A DNA stretch of 64,000 bases from Undaria pinnatifida (taxonomy: Eukaryota > Sar > Phaeophyceae > Laminariales > Alariaceae). The stretch lies in NCBI GenBank assembly GCA_012845835.1, contig JABAKD010000022.1, positions 12,779,218-12,843,217 of the forward strand. Direction: 5' to 3'. Numbering within the stretch: the stretch's first letter is position 1; the number at the start of each line of letters is the position of its first letter. Positions 35,491-46,667 of this stretch are shown here, one piece after another. Both the position numbers and the translations under genes were made by a program. Under the pieces are notes generated by a model that worked only from the letters and a program-made list of their open reading frames with translations, had not been told where the DNA came from and ran no database searches.

Positions 35491-35599
35491 CTGCAGAAAC
35501 GAAATAAAAGGGAAACGATGCGAAAACGCGCGTAAACAGCGACCGAGGCATATTTCTCGGTCGTAATCACACGTTACACGTACGTGCATGCCCCCACTT

Positions 35600-35677
35600 T
35601 TTTCGGTAGTTGGCGTGGCTGCGTCGCTGTCGAAGAGGTTATGAGTAAATCCTTCCGACACCGAGAAGCCGACCAGG
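35600..35677 (-). pseudogene. Second copy of E17 5' part
   Basis: After a retained acceptor (CGCAG) it reads SLVGFSVSEGFTHNLF against SLVGRPVSGGFIKNIS in E17. It is open to TPTTEKSG but lacks the rest of E17. Confidence 0.65.
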
Positions 35678-36258
35678 CTGCGAAAACATCTTAGAGGGAG
35701 GAACGACGCTACGATTTTCCGGACCGTGTACAAGGACCACGACTACGGGAAGAGGAGGGACCCCCATCTTCACAGAGTTTCCGGAAAAAAATCGAAAACA
35801 GTTCTTAGCCATGCCATCGAGGATTCCGCTGTAAATTATCTAGTTGCAAGCTATGTGTGGTACGTCGATCGCGCGTGATACCGAGTTTAGTCGATTCGAA
35901 GACGGAATTACGTGCATTTTGTTGGCGGAGCGCAGCAATAAATTGCATGGCGGCGGCGGTTGCGAGAACGAAAGCTGTACTAGAACAATTTTTCATGAAA
36001 AATTTGTTACTCGGCGTTCGTGTTCCGTTACCATCAAATCAAAGACACTTTTGTGACGAATCGAATCGTGGCATTCACTTTGATCGATTCGCCTAAGCAT
36101 TACCGTGTTTACGATTCATGCCAAAAATCGCGATTCGCGATAACATCACATAAATTTCGTCACACGTCGTGACAATGTTTTTGTTCTTTAAGAATGACCC
36201 CCCACACACAGGGCTCGTACGGGGTACCCTTGTTGCTCTCGGCCTCGTTTTTTTTCAC

Positions 36259-36394
36259 CTTGGGGTGTCGTTGACGAATCCGGCGTCGATGTCTGATTGC
36301 GTCAGAATGTACGTGCCGCTGCAATCGAACGAGGCACCAACCCGCAAACGACTAGGGACACCACCGCTGCCGCAATCCCAGCCGCCCGAAGCGC
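36259..36394 (-). CDS. Exon E16, repeat module 6, second part
   Basis: The exon is 136 nt, phase 1 to 2, with acceptor CTGTACCAG and donor CAAG|GTGAAA. It encodes ASGGWDCGSGGVPSRLRVGA, SFDCSGTYILTQSDIDAGFV and NDTP. It contains the full L-T-Q-S-D-I-D-A-G signature and the V-G-A-S-F-D-C cysteine strand. No ORF finder would list it because it has no methionine, but splice phases agree with E15 and E17. Confidence 0.87.
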
Positions 36395-37897
36395 CTGGTA
36401 CAGTAGCGCAAAGGCGTATGGAGGTTTACACGTGATCTCAAAAGGGTAACAACGAACGGGGGCTGTTTCTTCCCCTGTGCCAGACCCAGCTGATCTGGGG
36501 GCAAAGTCTCACATCGGCAGGATGGTGTTTAAAGCACATGATGACATGCAAATGTGCTGTAAGGCGCCAACTAGGCAATGGAAAGTATTTGCCGCAGCCC
36601 AGGCCAGAGCCACCGAAAGCGCCCGAACAAGGGCAAAGGCATACGAGGGTGGAAGGGTGTTCACTATTTGTTGCTTGCCTTATTCGTATGCCTATTGACT
36701 AAGAATACCTTTCTGAGACGGGGCACCATAACTACTCCGAATAAAGGCACCTCTACCTTCAAGATTTTTGGGAGCTCATTTCGTTAGTTTTTGTAGCTCA
36801 TGTAATATATTAAAAAAAATGAAGTTACACTCCAGCTGTGAGATCGAAGATTTCGTCGAAACTCATCTTTGCAAGCTGTGTGTGATACTCCGAACGCGCG
36901 TATTACGAGTTGTGTGTCCTCATTAAGGATATAGGTCGGCGACTCCCCTTGCGACTACAGTGTAGCTATCAGGGTCAACAGGGTGATGTTAGTCAGTCTG
37001 TGCGCGGAAACTATATATACACCATACCCTTTTCCTGCTTCGAATTTCGTGGTTGCCACCTATCTCCAAGGGGCGGCGCAGTTATTTGTTGCCTGGCGCA
37101 ATCATTTGACCATCGACCACGCATCCCTTCCGAGACGGAGCACCGTTCTAACTCCTAAAAAGAGCATCTCCAACATTTGGCCTCTTAGCACGTTTCTTCC
37201 ATATATCAAGATATTTTATTTTGCGTGTGTCTGATATCGTTGCCTTTTGGCCGCCTGCGTCTCTTCGCAGAGGGATGAACGTAGTAGTTAGTACGATGCA
37301 TGAACGTAGTGGTTGGGAATATAGACCCTCGATGATCTCTACAATGCCGGAATGGAGCGCGTCGGGTTTCACCGACCAGTCAGATATTGCCCGCACCAAG
37401 CGCGAATCGCCGTGGGGTGTTCGAGAGGTATTGTATCTGCACCAGGCTGGGAAACCTTATATTTGGCTCGTGGCAAAATCCCACCTCGGCAAGACTGTTT
37501 GAAGCGTACGATGGTGTAAAACCGTGTACGTCTTCTTCGGCTTCATTGCATTGAAATGCAAGACCTGGGCAAGGTCTCAAAGTGGAAATATATCGGAAGT
37601 CGCGGACGAGCTGTTCTGGTGATGGATTATTTAATTTCAAACCCATCAAAACACGTTCGCATCTGATTTGAGAACCTGTTTTTTAAGGTCCGAGACGTAG
37701 GTTCTTCGATGGGATGGTGAAGAGGTAAGGTTTGCACTTTGAAAGCACAATAAGTTGCCAAGAAATTGATATTCGGTTCTCCTTAAAAAACAAGAAACTC
37801 GACGTGAGAAACGCACATCACAAGAACGACGTTCTGCTACCAAGAAGGATTGTTCCTTCCTATCACAGTGTACAGCCAGAAGCTATATAAATCTCAC
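36395..37897. other. Intron between E15 and E16
   Basis: An R4 repeat occupies about 36828-37015. CGGAATGGAGCGCGTCGGG and related blocks near 37340 recur near 46940. No exon is seen. Confidence 0.55.
36828..37015 (+). repeat. R4 dispersed repeat
   Basis: It starts ACACTCCAGCTGTGAGATCG and contains CATTAAGGATATAGGTCGGC and GGGTCAACAGGGTGATG. It is nearly colinear with 23507-23700. Confidence 0.65.
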
Positions 37898-38054
37898 TGC
37901 CAGTACTCTTGAACAGTTCGTTGGAAATAGCGACATCCTCGACGTCCACGTTCCCTTTGTTTGTCGCCGACGCCTCGAAAGTGATGAACTCCCCCACTCT
38001 TGCCAAACCAGAGAGTTTATACCGTGGCTTGTTCTCTATGACGATGCTGGGCAC
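37898..38054 (-). CDS. Exon E15, repeat module 6, first part
   Basis: The exon is 157 nt, phase 0 to 1, with acceptor CCTCAACAG|GTG and donor GGCA|GTGAGA. It encodes VPSIVIENKPRYKLSGLARV, then GEFITFEASATNKGNVDVED and VAISNELFKSTG. A-R-V-G-E-F-I-T-F and A-T-N-K-G-N-V-D-V are the expected strands. It joins E16 in phase 1 to give K-S-T-G-S-A-S-G-G-W. Confidence 0.87.
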
Positions 38055-39289
38055 CTGTTGAGGTTGGTGTCGCACGAACACCGAACGCCCGGCGCGAAAC
38101 ATTGTAAAACGGATTCGGAACGGTGATGAAACCGTAATGAAACGGTCACGAAAGGGTCCCGGAACGATTAAAAGCTTTGAAGGAAGGATATCTAACAAAA
38201 ATCGAGTTCGCTAGACGAGGTATCGCCCACGTGCCGTAAGAGCCATGTGGGCGCCCACGGTGCCGCTTCTAGTGTGGTGTAGTGTTAAGATCTGCCTGTT
38301 ACCCCTGAGACGATCCAACAACAAAACGGTTACACTCCAGAATTATGAAACTACGTGGTATCGACTGACAGATGGCAAGCCCTACATCGTATCGATCGAC
38401 AGGTGACAAAAGCTAGTTCGTAGTGATTAACGGCGTGGGTGGGTGAAAATATTCGCATGTGCGTCACTCTACTGATCTTCGACAAATTGGTCCACGCTCC
38501 AAAAATAAATGTAAACCGCGTTGAATGGTAGGTGAAAAGGCTCGAATGCTTCGAGTCATTCTACCGACCTACGCCGGGGTGTAAGCACATATACAAAGAA
38601 TTTTCAACAATCGTCCCACGATAGGGGTGCTGCATATTCTGATATTTTTCTGAGCCCTTGGCATGAGGAGCTCAGTATCTCGCCCGAAACATGACTTCGA
38701 AGGCGTTCGTTCGCGCAACCCAACCAACATTTATGTGATATGCGATAGCCCTAAATCAAATGCGCTCGTAAAAATCATCGTGCTAACTGGCAGTTCTACA
38801 CGTGCTAACCGATACTTCCACGCCTGAGGGGTTCAACCAATCAGAACGTCACAAACGTTTTGGTCCAAAACAGACAAACCCTACCGCAGGATGATGGACA
38901 TTTCCTCGGGAATGAATGCCTTGGCTTCGCCTATGCTATGCTATGCTATGCTATGCTATGCTACCGACGCCTGCGACGGGTAGATGTGTCACCCATTTTC
39001 GTTTCCCGAGGTTGCTTGCTTGATAAAGCCCTCTATACCTCGTCCCAAATCCCACCTCCTGACTTGGAGAAAAGTAAAAATTCAACCCGATGAGCAATCA
39101 ATCCCATTGCCTAGGCTTACAGTCCATCATGCTATCTTGTAAACACAAGAGCGTGTTGGGAAGATCTTGAGTTCAGGACCCCCGTCAATCAGAAACAATG
39201 GGTTCGGCCAAACCATTCCGCCTTTACCGCAGCACAGCTCTACTTGACCCCTGTACTCAAAGCCCCGAGGGGATCTGACTCCACATCAC
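38055..39289. other. Intron between E14 and E15
   Basis: It contains an inverted R1 copy (38606-38750) and a CTATG pentanucleotide run (38930-38963). Confidence 0.55.
38606..38750 (-). mobile_element. R1 MITE-like element, inverted
   Basis: TCGTCCCACGATAGGGGTGC, GAGGAGCTCAGTATC and TTCGAAGGCGTTCGTTCG match R1. Confidence 0.55.
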
Positions 39290-39412
39290 CTGGAGGAGGG
39301 GGGCCGTGGACAAAGCAGACGCGCTCTCGATAGCATCTTGCCCCAATGTGCCGGCGCTCGTCTCGTAGAATGCAAACGCCTTCACACGGTCTTTCTTTAC
39401 TCCGGCGTTGAT
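39290..39412 (-). CDS. Exon E14, repeat module 5, B half
   Basis: The exon is 123 nt, phase 0 to 0, with acceptor ATAACGCAG|ATC and donor CTCCAG|GTGATG. It encodes INAGVKKDRVKAFAFYETSA and DAIESASALSTAPLLQ. It completes the motif begun in E13: V-S-Q-K-E|I-N-A-G. The intron has slipped into the middle of the D-I-D-A-G motif, unlike the usual B exons. Confidence 0.85.
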
Positions 39413-40000
39413 CTGCGTTATGTTTACACGTGGCGTGTCAGATATTACGCTTCAACATTACTTTTTTAAGCAACATACCGACGCAGTGCCGTTTGCAAGT
39501 GTAAGAAGCCGACGTCAGGCGTCACGTGGTGCCTGCAGCTCAGCGCGTCTCTCCGTATTTTTTTATGTATGACTGTGTTGGCCGTGACGCAGGACTTCCC
39601 ACCTGAATGCATTCATGGTCTCGCCTTACTTCGGTACCCTTTAGTGCGGTGCCCTAGTTTAGTGCGGTGATAATTGCCTTCCATGACATTGCTCGTCCTA
39701 TATAGTGCTGTACGGCAATATCCCGGGATAGTGCCGGGTCCCACAACTAGTGCGGGTATCGTCTTCTGTCAAGGCATCACCACCACGACTTGGGTATCAA
39801 ATCCAAGCCATCATAGTGGCCGTACAGAATAAAGTGTAAGCCCAAAGACCACTACGACACTCGCCAGGGGGCAAAAAAAACGAAAGGTACCGAACGGCTC
39901 GAGGATTTCAGAATTTCCAGCGTTGCGGCCGTAGTCTAAAAAAAACAATTATAATCAGGGTGAGGGTTAGGAACCTCACGCCTCGGTTCCTGCGCCTCAC

Positions 40001-40318
40001 CTCTTTCTGGGAGACGCGGCTCGTTGCAGTGCACGTAATAAACGCGGCAGGAGCTAACCCCTCGGAAGGATAGAGCGCAAGTCCAACCACGCTCCCCGCG
40101 TTCGATCCCCCAATAAGCCGACCGTTGGTATCCACGCATTCGATAGGTGCACCGTTCCTAGCCAAGGCATCAGCTTCTATTGAGATGTCGTATAGAGGCA
40201 GGAGACCGCTGTTGATGATGGTGTACACGTAGTCGACCTTGTCGCCCGGTGTTGCTGCTGCCGTATGGGGGCCCTCTCTGATGTAGGTGTCCGTCAGTTT
40301 GACTTGAACGGCGCCAAC
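40001..40318 (-). CDS. Exon E13, repeat module 5, A half
   Basis: The exon is 318 nt, phase 0 to 0, with acceptor GATCATAG|GTT after a T-rich tract and donor GAG|GTGAGG. It encodes VGAVQVKLTDTYIREG, TPGDKVDYVYTIINSG, DISIEADALARNGAPIEC and AAFITCTATSRVSQKE. It is one of the longest exons and covers a whole A half with an extra loop (residues about 60-85) between the two cysteines. The adjacent intron has a 99-bp tandem duplication that starts right at this acceptor. Confidence 0.88.
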
Positions 40319-40320
40319 CT

Positions 40321-40519
40321 ATGATCGCAGAATAAAAAACGCCAAAGCCAACGGAGGGGTGGTGGTTGATGTAGGGGATGCTTGTCCGCTTCGGTGTCGC
40401 GTTCGACATATGAACACGTATGATAACAGAATAAAAAACGCGAAAGCTAGCGGGGGGGTTGTGGTTGATGTAGGGGATGCTTGTCCGCTTCGATGTCGCG
40501 TTTGACATATGAACAAGCA
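40321..40519. repeat. Tandem duplication of 99 bp at the E13 acceptor
   Basis: Two units begin ATGATCGCAGAATAAAAAAC and ATGATAACAGAATAAAAAAC. The first is the acceptor region of E13 read in reverse. In the second the CATAG acceptor has become CATAC. Confidence 0.7.
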
Positions 40520-41045
40520 TGCATCATCGCCGCGCACATGCACATCATGGAAGAGGATCCCGACATGCCTCATTCCAAACTCCTACATATCCAACCTGTT
40601 GAGCTCACAGCTGACTCGTTTAAAATAGTCGCACTAAAACAACAGGACTAGGTGTTGCTGCTGTTGCTTTTTTGTAGTGATAACTCTACGACCGAGCGCG
40701 TGTTTTCTCAAGAGCGCCTCAAGGACTCTGTTGCTTGTATGCTTGGATATGATACGGATATGACGACTGTTGAGCATAGTAGGCGTTTCCAATGATAGGT
40801 TGGCTACATGGTAGCGGAAGATCAACAAACAGAACCGTCTTACGAAAAACGGTAGCCATTTTTGACGAAAGCAATTCTGAGGAGCTAACCAATCTCGATG
40901 GAACGTGGTTCACAGAACTCTTAGTTGTATAAAGTCTGCGTTTTGCAGATGGACAAAAACTGGTACACAAACGAAAGTGTTTGAAGCTTAAGCTTTTTTA
41001 GCCGGATCGCCAGGAGGATCTGAAAAAACAGAAAAAAATCTTAGT

Positions 41046-41325
41046 TGCACGATAGAGGCTACCTATTTTTGGCAAAACATTTTTTGAGTGGCAGGGCTCC
41101 TTAACCCCCAAAGCCATCGTCGGAAATAGCCCTACTTTTTTTTTGCATGGTTGTCGTTGTATATACCTAGCTAGGCCAAGGGAGTCTTCATCCGGTACGT
41201 AGCAATTTTATTTATCTCCAAATCAGTGTTTTGGGGTTAAGAAAGGACATGCATATCGTGTCTTAACCTCCTCGGCGAGTGAGGAACCTCAGAAAAAAAG
41301 GGGTGCACCTCCACCGTAGCACGCC
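41046..41325 (+). mobile_element. R3 MITE-like element
   Basis: It starts GCACGATAGAGGCTACC and ends GGTGCACCTCCACCGTAGCA. It has GGGCTCCTTAACCCCC and the CTAGGCCAAGGGAG internal block. Confidence 0.65.
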
Positions 41326-41449
41326 TCTAACCTAGCCCACGGGACTGTTTTGTTTTCGGAATGACGGGGCTCCTTAACCCGAAACCGTCGGAATTTCGTC
41401 CATTTTTGTTCTTCATGATTCTCATTTAGCTATCCATGACGTAGATTTC

Positions 41450-41920
41450 ATTCATCCCCCTCCCCTCCCCCCAACGCCCCCCCCCCCCAACGCCCACTCC
41501 TTCCCCACCACCCGCACGATCGCCTGGACCTAGCGCCACGCGTATAGCAAGCGCCTACATATATGCGACCTAAACCTGTTGAAAACCCTTTCCCCCCCTC
41601 CCCCCCCTAACCCGCCCGCCCCCCTTGTTTTTACCCATTTTCTTTTTTTTTTCCCCGCCCCGTCTTGCTCAAACGCCCAACCTAACATCGAAATCTGCCA
41701 AAGTAATAAACACTTCTGCGCACTTGATATCACCTCATTATCTTTCTAGAGCCATCCATGCCGCTGCTCCAATTCACGCCCCCCCCCCCCCCGCCAACGC
41801 TCCCTCCTTCCCCACCACCCACACCATCGCCTAGACCTAGCACCACGCGCATAGCAAACCCCTACATCTCTGCGACCTAAACCTGTTAAAAGCCCTTTTG
41901 CCTTCCCCCCCACCCCCTCG
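41450..41920. repeat. C-rich tandem duplication, about 300-bp unit
   Basis: CCTTCCCCACCACCC-CAC followed by ATCGCCT-GACCTAGC, CACGCG and GCGACCTAAACCTGTT occurs at about 41500 and again at about 41810. Confidence 0.6.
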
Positions 41921-42149
41921 AACATTCCGCCCTCTCCTGACTGACTGTACGACTTACAGGATATACATGATAAACTGAGGCATTCCTTCCAAAAACATCA
42001 GATGTATCCCCTTAAAAGATTTATAATTTCCACGCACAGAATGAATTGCCCCGCCCGTCCCCCCTCCCCCCGTCCCGCCGCCCCCGCTCCCGCTTGTTCA
42101 AACCCAGGCCCCCACGCCCTTAAAAACTCCGCCCTCCTCTCACCGGTTA

Positions 42150-42425
42150 TACGACTTAAAGGATACACTTGATAAAATGGTGCATTTCCTTCCACAGCTA
42201 TCAGATTTGTCCCCCTCAAAAACGGGTTTTATAGTTTCCGCACACAGACTGACCAACATCACCCTGTTGACCCTGATAGCTACACTGTAGTTCCAAGGGG
42301 ACTCGCCGACCAATATCCTTAATGAGGACACACAACCCATAATACGCGCGATCGGAGTATCACACACAGCTTGCAAAGATGGGCTTCCACAAAATCCTCG
42401 ATCTCACAGCTGGAGTGTACTTTTA
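42150..42425 (-). repeat. R4 dispersed repeat, inverted
   Basis: It ends in TCACAGCTGGAGTGTA and contains CATCACCCTGTTGACCCTG and CTTAATGAGGACACACAAC, the reverse complement of 23507-23770. Confidence 0.7.
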
Positions 42426-42574
42426 GTTTTCAAGTATTCCTAGGTCATGGGATTTTTCATCCGGTATAATAGCAGCCATATTTTTCTCCAAATCAGTTGT
42501 TTTGGGGAGGTCTTAAGCTCTCAAGTCGAGGAACCTCAGAAAAAAAGTAGTGCACCTCTATCGTGCGCGCGTCA

Positions 42575-43028
42575 TTATCGTTAATGTCATCGTCAATGTT
42601 ATCGTCAATTTTTATTGTTATCGTTAATGCTATCATTAATTTTATCGGTAATGTTACCGTTAATGTTATCGTTAATATAATCATCAATGTTATCGTCAAT
42701 GTTATCGTTAATGTTATCGGTGATGTTATCGTTAATGTTATTGTTAGTGTTATTGTTAATGTTATCGTTAATGTTATCGTTAATATTATCGTTAATGTTA
42801 TCGTTAATGGTATCGTTAATGTTGTCGTAGATGTTATCGTTAATGATATTGTTAATGTTATCGTTAATGTTGTCGTTGGTGTTATCGTTAATGCTATCGT
42901 TGATGTTATCGTTGATGTTATCGTTGATGTTATCGTTAATGTTATCGTTAATGTTATCGTTAATGTTATCCTTGATGTTATCGTTGATGTTATCGTTAAT
43001 GTTACCGTTAGTGTTATCGTCAATACCC
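42575..43028. repeat. 12-bp minisatellite (GTTATC GTTAAT type)
   Basis: About 37 imperfect units of GTTATCGTTAAT are present. Because 12 is divisible by three, all frames without a stop give artificial Val/Ile/Asn or Thr/Leu repeats. Confidence 0.85.
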
Positions 43029-43049
43029 CTTTTTACACTTCCGCCGGAC

Positions 43050-43260
43050 TTGCGTCACTCACATGACTCAAACGACTCAAACGACTCACTCTGTACCTCG
43101 ACGGGAAAAAAAGTTCATGAGACTTTTTTTTGTCGCGGTGTACGAGCAGCTAAGCTAACCATTCCATGGCGGCTAATTGTGGCAAACAAAAAGCAGCACG
43201 ATAGCTTAAGACCGCAAAATGAGTAAGGGGGTCAATCACGCGAGTGACCTCCGTGCCGTA
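43050..43260 (+). mobile_element. R2 MITE-like element
   Basis: CACTCTGTACCTCGACGG, an AAAGCAGCACGATAGC block and GGGGGTCAATCACGCGAGTG are in R2 order. The left palindrome has expanded into ACTCAAACG repeats. Confidence 0.6.
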
Positions 43261-43691
43261 GCCACGGTCAATCGGTTCGGACTTTCATTCTTCCCAAGGT
43301 CAGGAATTGAGTGAGCTAGAGAGCTAGAGCGATGGCCGAAGAGCGTTAAACATTTTAGAGGCCGCCCCTGCCGCCGGAGCACGCGTCGATATCTCTATAA
43401 TACCAACGAGCGCGTATGTTTAAACGAATTCACCACACACGGCAAGCGTGAGAGGGACGCTTGTCATTTCAATCGCTTTCCACGCCGCGCTCTTGCAAAT
43501 CTACAGCTGCTACGGTCGCGCTGCTCCCTTTTAGCTTTGTGTAGGCGATGTCCTTACGGTCGCGCTCTCTATTAATAGAGTCGCTCACGATAAAACCTGT
43601 TGCTGATTTTGCTTTTTTTTCGTGGCGATACCGTAACAACCGAACTCGTCTGTTTTCAAGATTACGTCAAATGTGACAAAGCTTATAGCAC

Positions 43692-43906
43692 CTGCTCGAG
43701 CAGAACGCTCGTCATGTCCGTCGCCTCCACGCGGTTGTCGAAAAGATCCACTGCTGTTACGGTCGTCCTGCTCTTCTTCTCGCGGTTGGCGATGTCGCCG
43801 CTTGAAATCGCGTAAGTTATGGTGCATTCGACTCGGTCACCAACAGCTAGGGATAGCTTGCCGCCAGCCCTCAAGTACGCCTCGTCGCACTCGAAGCTTG
43901 AACTCC
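43692..43906 (-). CDS. Exon E12, second part of repeat module 4
   Basis: The exon is 215 nt, phase 1 to 0, with donor CAG|GTGCTA. It encodes FECDEAYLRAGGKLSLAVGD, RVECTITYAISSGDIANREK and, further on, TVTAVDLFDNRVEATDM. L-A-V-G-D-R-V-E-C equals L-x-P-G-x-x-F-x-C, and I-S-S-G-D-I-A-N equals V-T-Q-x-D-I-D-A. The acceptor is weak. An AG after GCAGCAG gives the needed phase, but the start could shift by a few codons. Confidence 0.8.
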
Positions 43907-45076
43907 CTCTGCTGCCTATATATCGCAGGAGGCAATCAACGGTGTTGAACCAGTGAACAAGGGAGGTCGGAAATCTGTCAATATGGCCAACTGCTATTCA
44001 TATCTACCGCGGAGTTGTGTCGGAACAGCTAAACGGGGGAAGTAGGAACATTTCGCATTATAAATTGGCTGGGAAGGGCAGGGCATGCGTTTTTACAGCG
44101 GGAAGCATGTTTGTCGAGGGTGATCCACTTTTTTATTAGCGTTTACAGAGTGGGGAGAAATCTGACGAAAACTATACGTAATACATGCCCTTGAATAGAC
44201 GGTTACGCCAAACTCACAGCGCGTTCGCGGTTGAGGATATGGATGGATTTATAATAGGGGAGTAGGAGAAGCATCATGTTTTCGTTACGCACCAGGTCAT
44301 CAGGCTAAATTCCATATAACACGATCTTCTACTGAATCGTCAGCGACAGCGTGCAAAGTCTCGAGGAATACTAAAATGTAGGCCCGAAATAAGGGCCCGA
44401 AACCCCCCTCTATACTAATGAATTAATACGGAGTAAGTACTATGTCCCCGGAAACGGGCTAAACTTTCCAGTTGGAAAGGTGTTGACGAGATATGGAAGG
44501 CAGAACAAATTGACGGCATACACTCAGGCTTCAATATTCCCCTATTACAATTATTAGGATTGTTATTGCTATTGTTATTGTTATTGTTATTATTGTTATT
44601 GATATTGTTATTGTTATTGTTATTGTTATTGTTATTGTTATTGTTATTGTTATTGTTATTGTTATTGTTATTGTTATTGTTATTGTTGCGGTTGTTGTTA
44701 TTGTTATTGTTATTGTTATTGTTATCGTTACTGTTATTGTTATTGTTATTGTTATTGTTATTGTTATTGTTATTGTTATTGTTATTGTTATTGTTATTGT
44801 TATTGTTATTGTTATTGTTATTGTTATTGTTATTGTTATTGTTGCTGTTGGTGGTGGTGGTGGTGGTGTTGGTGGTGGTGTTGTTATGTATAATTTTGTG
44901 CTTGTCATCCGGCAACGTGTAGCACTCTCTTCAACGCCAGGACTCGCAAACACTCCCAGGAAAAAGAAGAAGAAGGAAAAACTCATGAACAAATTATTAT
45001 TACAGGACGTATCAGATGGGAGGTTTGACCAATAATCTTACGCGAAACCGACCGGTTGCATAGTAAACAGTAGTAC
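43907..45076. other. Intron between E11 and E12
   Basis: It holds the TTATTG array (44540-44857) and otherwise nothing recognised. Confidence 0.6.
44540..44884. repeat. TTATTG hexanucleotide array with a GGT tail
   Basis: About 50 units of TTATTG, then GGTGGT (44850-44884). It gives artificial poly-Leu and poly-Asn ORFs. Confidence 0.9.
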
Positions 45077-45153
45077 CTGAGACGAGTGACGGATCGCTGA
45101 CTCGAACGTCGAATAGCCTGGCGTGTCCGCTGTTCGTCACTATGGCGGTATAC
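45077..45153 (-). CDS. Exon E11, middle of repeat module 4
   Basis: The exon is 77 nt, phase 2 to 1, with acceptor CTCTCAG and donor CAG|GTACTA. It encodes YTAIVTNSGHARLFDVRVSD and then PSLVS. The V-T-N-S-G and F-D-V-x-V-S-D strands are unmistakable for this family. It lies between E10 and E12 with matching phases. Confidence 0.8.
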
Positions 45154-45249
45154 CTGAGAGATCACGGATGATAGCAATGATAGCAATGGTAGCATGATTG
45201 AAGGAACGTAACTAGCGGTTGAAGAGCCACGCACATATGAAAAACTTAC

Positions 45250-45337
45250 GCAGAAAGTAAACATATGACCGGGTGTCGTCGTTTCCACCATGACCCAAAT
45301 AAGGCGGTATCCGCACCGATGGACCAGCTTTTAACCC
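45250..45337 (-). CDS. Exon E10, start of repeat module 4 (frame uncertain)
   Basis: The exon is 88 nt, phase 1 to 2, with a very pyrimidine-rich acceptor ending CCAAAG and a perfect GTAAGT donor. In the phase-consistent frame it gives VKSWSIGADTALFGSWW and ends RRHPVICLLS. The first half looks like the linker plus first strand of a module. However, the second half reads more like the family in another frame (VETTTPGHMFTF). Either this exon has diverged or a one-base indel is present. Confidence 0.5.
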
Positions 45338-46368
45338 CTTTGGAAAATCAGAGGGGGGAACAAAAAAGGGTCGGGTAAAAAGAAACATGGCAGCATCTCC
45401 CACACGAAGAAGCTCGGGCCGCAGTAGCGGAAGGCGATGTGTCCGAACTGAAATGCAAGGAGATGTTCAGCAATACTTGACACGCGCCTCGATAGAAGTG
45501 GCACGTTTTGACGTTTTTGGTTCTCCACGACGCTCATTAACCCAAACTTGTCGGGGTGCCATTGTTGTTTTGCAAATTAACCATTTCAATACCCAGGCCA
45601 CGGGTTTATTCATCACAATGGTTGCACTTTCGGGCTACTACTCAAGTTACGCTTGTGGGTAAGTATGGAACTCCCCGAGCAAGGAGCCTCAGAAATATAT
45701 TAGTGATGTTGCTGCACCGTTACCGCAGCTGGCGATACTCGTGTTGAGGTACGCTCTTCCTGGGCGCTTGAAAAAACCGTACTCGTCGATCGTTTGGCTG
45801 CTATACACGGTATGCATGGGTCGCGAAAAGGTTGAACGGCGTGGGGCATCGCATGGTCGGTTAGCTTAATTTCCGGCGGGATGCATATCTTCGAAAATTC
45901 CCACTAGGTTCAGCCATCGTAGAGACACAACGATTGCACAGGACACGCCATTACACGATAGTTTCTCGAACAGTTGTCAGATTTCCGTACATAAATACAT
46001 AGCTGTTGTCGTCCACTCCAGAGTGAAGCCTGTGGTGTGACAACAGACTAGATTATGGCGGTGCTGAGTTAGTGTGAAAAAAACAGCAAGAACAGCATCG
46101 ATAGATTCTTGCAGACCATGCGCTTACACGATAAATTCTCCAGCAGATGCCAGGTTGTCCCCAAACTCCGGATTGTCCACGAACAAACCCGTCACACCTG
46201 TGGGCAGGGGAAAGAGAGATGCACAATGCACACGTGCTTGTTACGCACCCAACCAGTCATGGAGGTACTTATCACTCAGTCGTCTAAGCCTAGGCATTAG
46301 CTAAACATTTTCAACAGCAACGCGCGGAGTAAATCTGAGAAACCAAAACTGGCCAAGTCGTTGCTCAC

Positions 46369-46460
46369 CAAGCGTGATGGATGGAGGCGGCTTGAGGTGT
46401 ACCTCTTCGGTGTTGGAGCGGGTCACGGTGCCGAGGGCGCCTGGGCCGGTCGCCGTTACT
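46369..46460 (-). CDS. Exon E9, end of repeat module 3
   Basis: The exon is 92 nt, phase 2 to 1, with acceptor TTCTCTGCCAG and donor CTTG|GTGAGC. It encodes VTATGPGALGTVTRSNTEEV followed by HLKPPPSITL. Joined to E8 it reads KSTG-T-VTATGP, the usual T-A-x-x-T-G strand after D-A-G, then a P-P-P-S-I-T-L linker typical of DUF7507-type repeats. Phases match both neighbours. Confidence 0.82.
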
Positions 46461-46667
46461 CTGGCAGAGAATCAACAAGAAACGACCACGAACGTCGAGA
46501 TGGACATCCAAAACGATTACAGGAGCCTCATAAAACAGAATGGCACACCTGTACTGTTGTGTGCCCACAGTAAGGTTTGCGTGAAGTATAGAGCTCCTCA
46601 ACTAAGAGCGCCTCAGGAAAAAATCAGTACACCCCTGCCGTGTAGCGGTAGCAGGCATCGAACTCAC

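Larger units (their letters stand above)
40319..43691. other. Intron between E12 and E13
   Basis: It contains a 99-bp tandem duplication, two R3 copies (41046-41325 and a partial one), a C-rich tandem duplication of about 300 bp (41450-41920), an inverted R4 (42150-42425), a 12-bp array and an R2 copy. Confidence 0.6.

Noticed and set aside
42493-43226. Val/Ile- and Thr/Leu-repeat ORFs
   Set aside because: They are produced by the 12-bp GTTATCGTTAAT array.
44415-44992. Poly-Asn, Ile-Thr and poly-Leu ORFs
   Set aside because: They are translations of the TTATTG array; no flanking coding signal.
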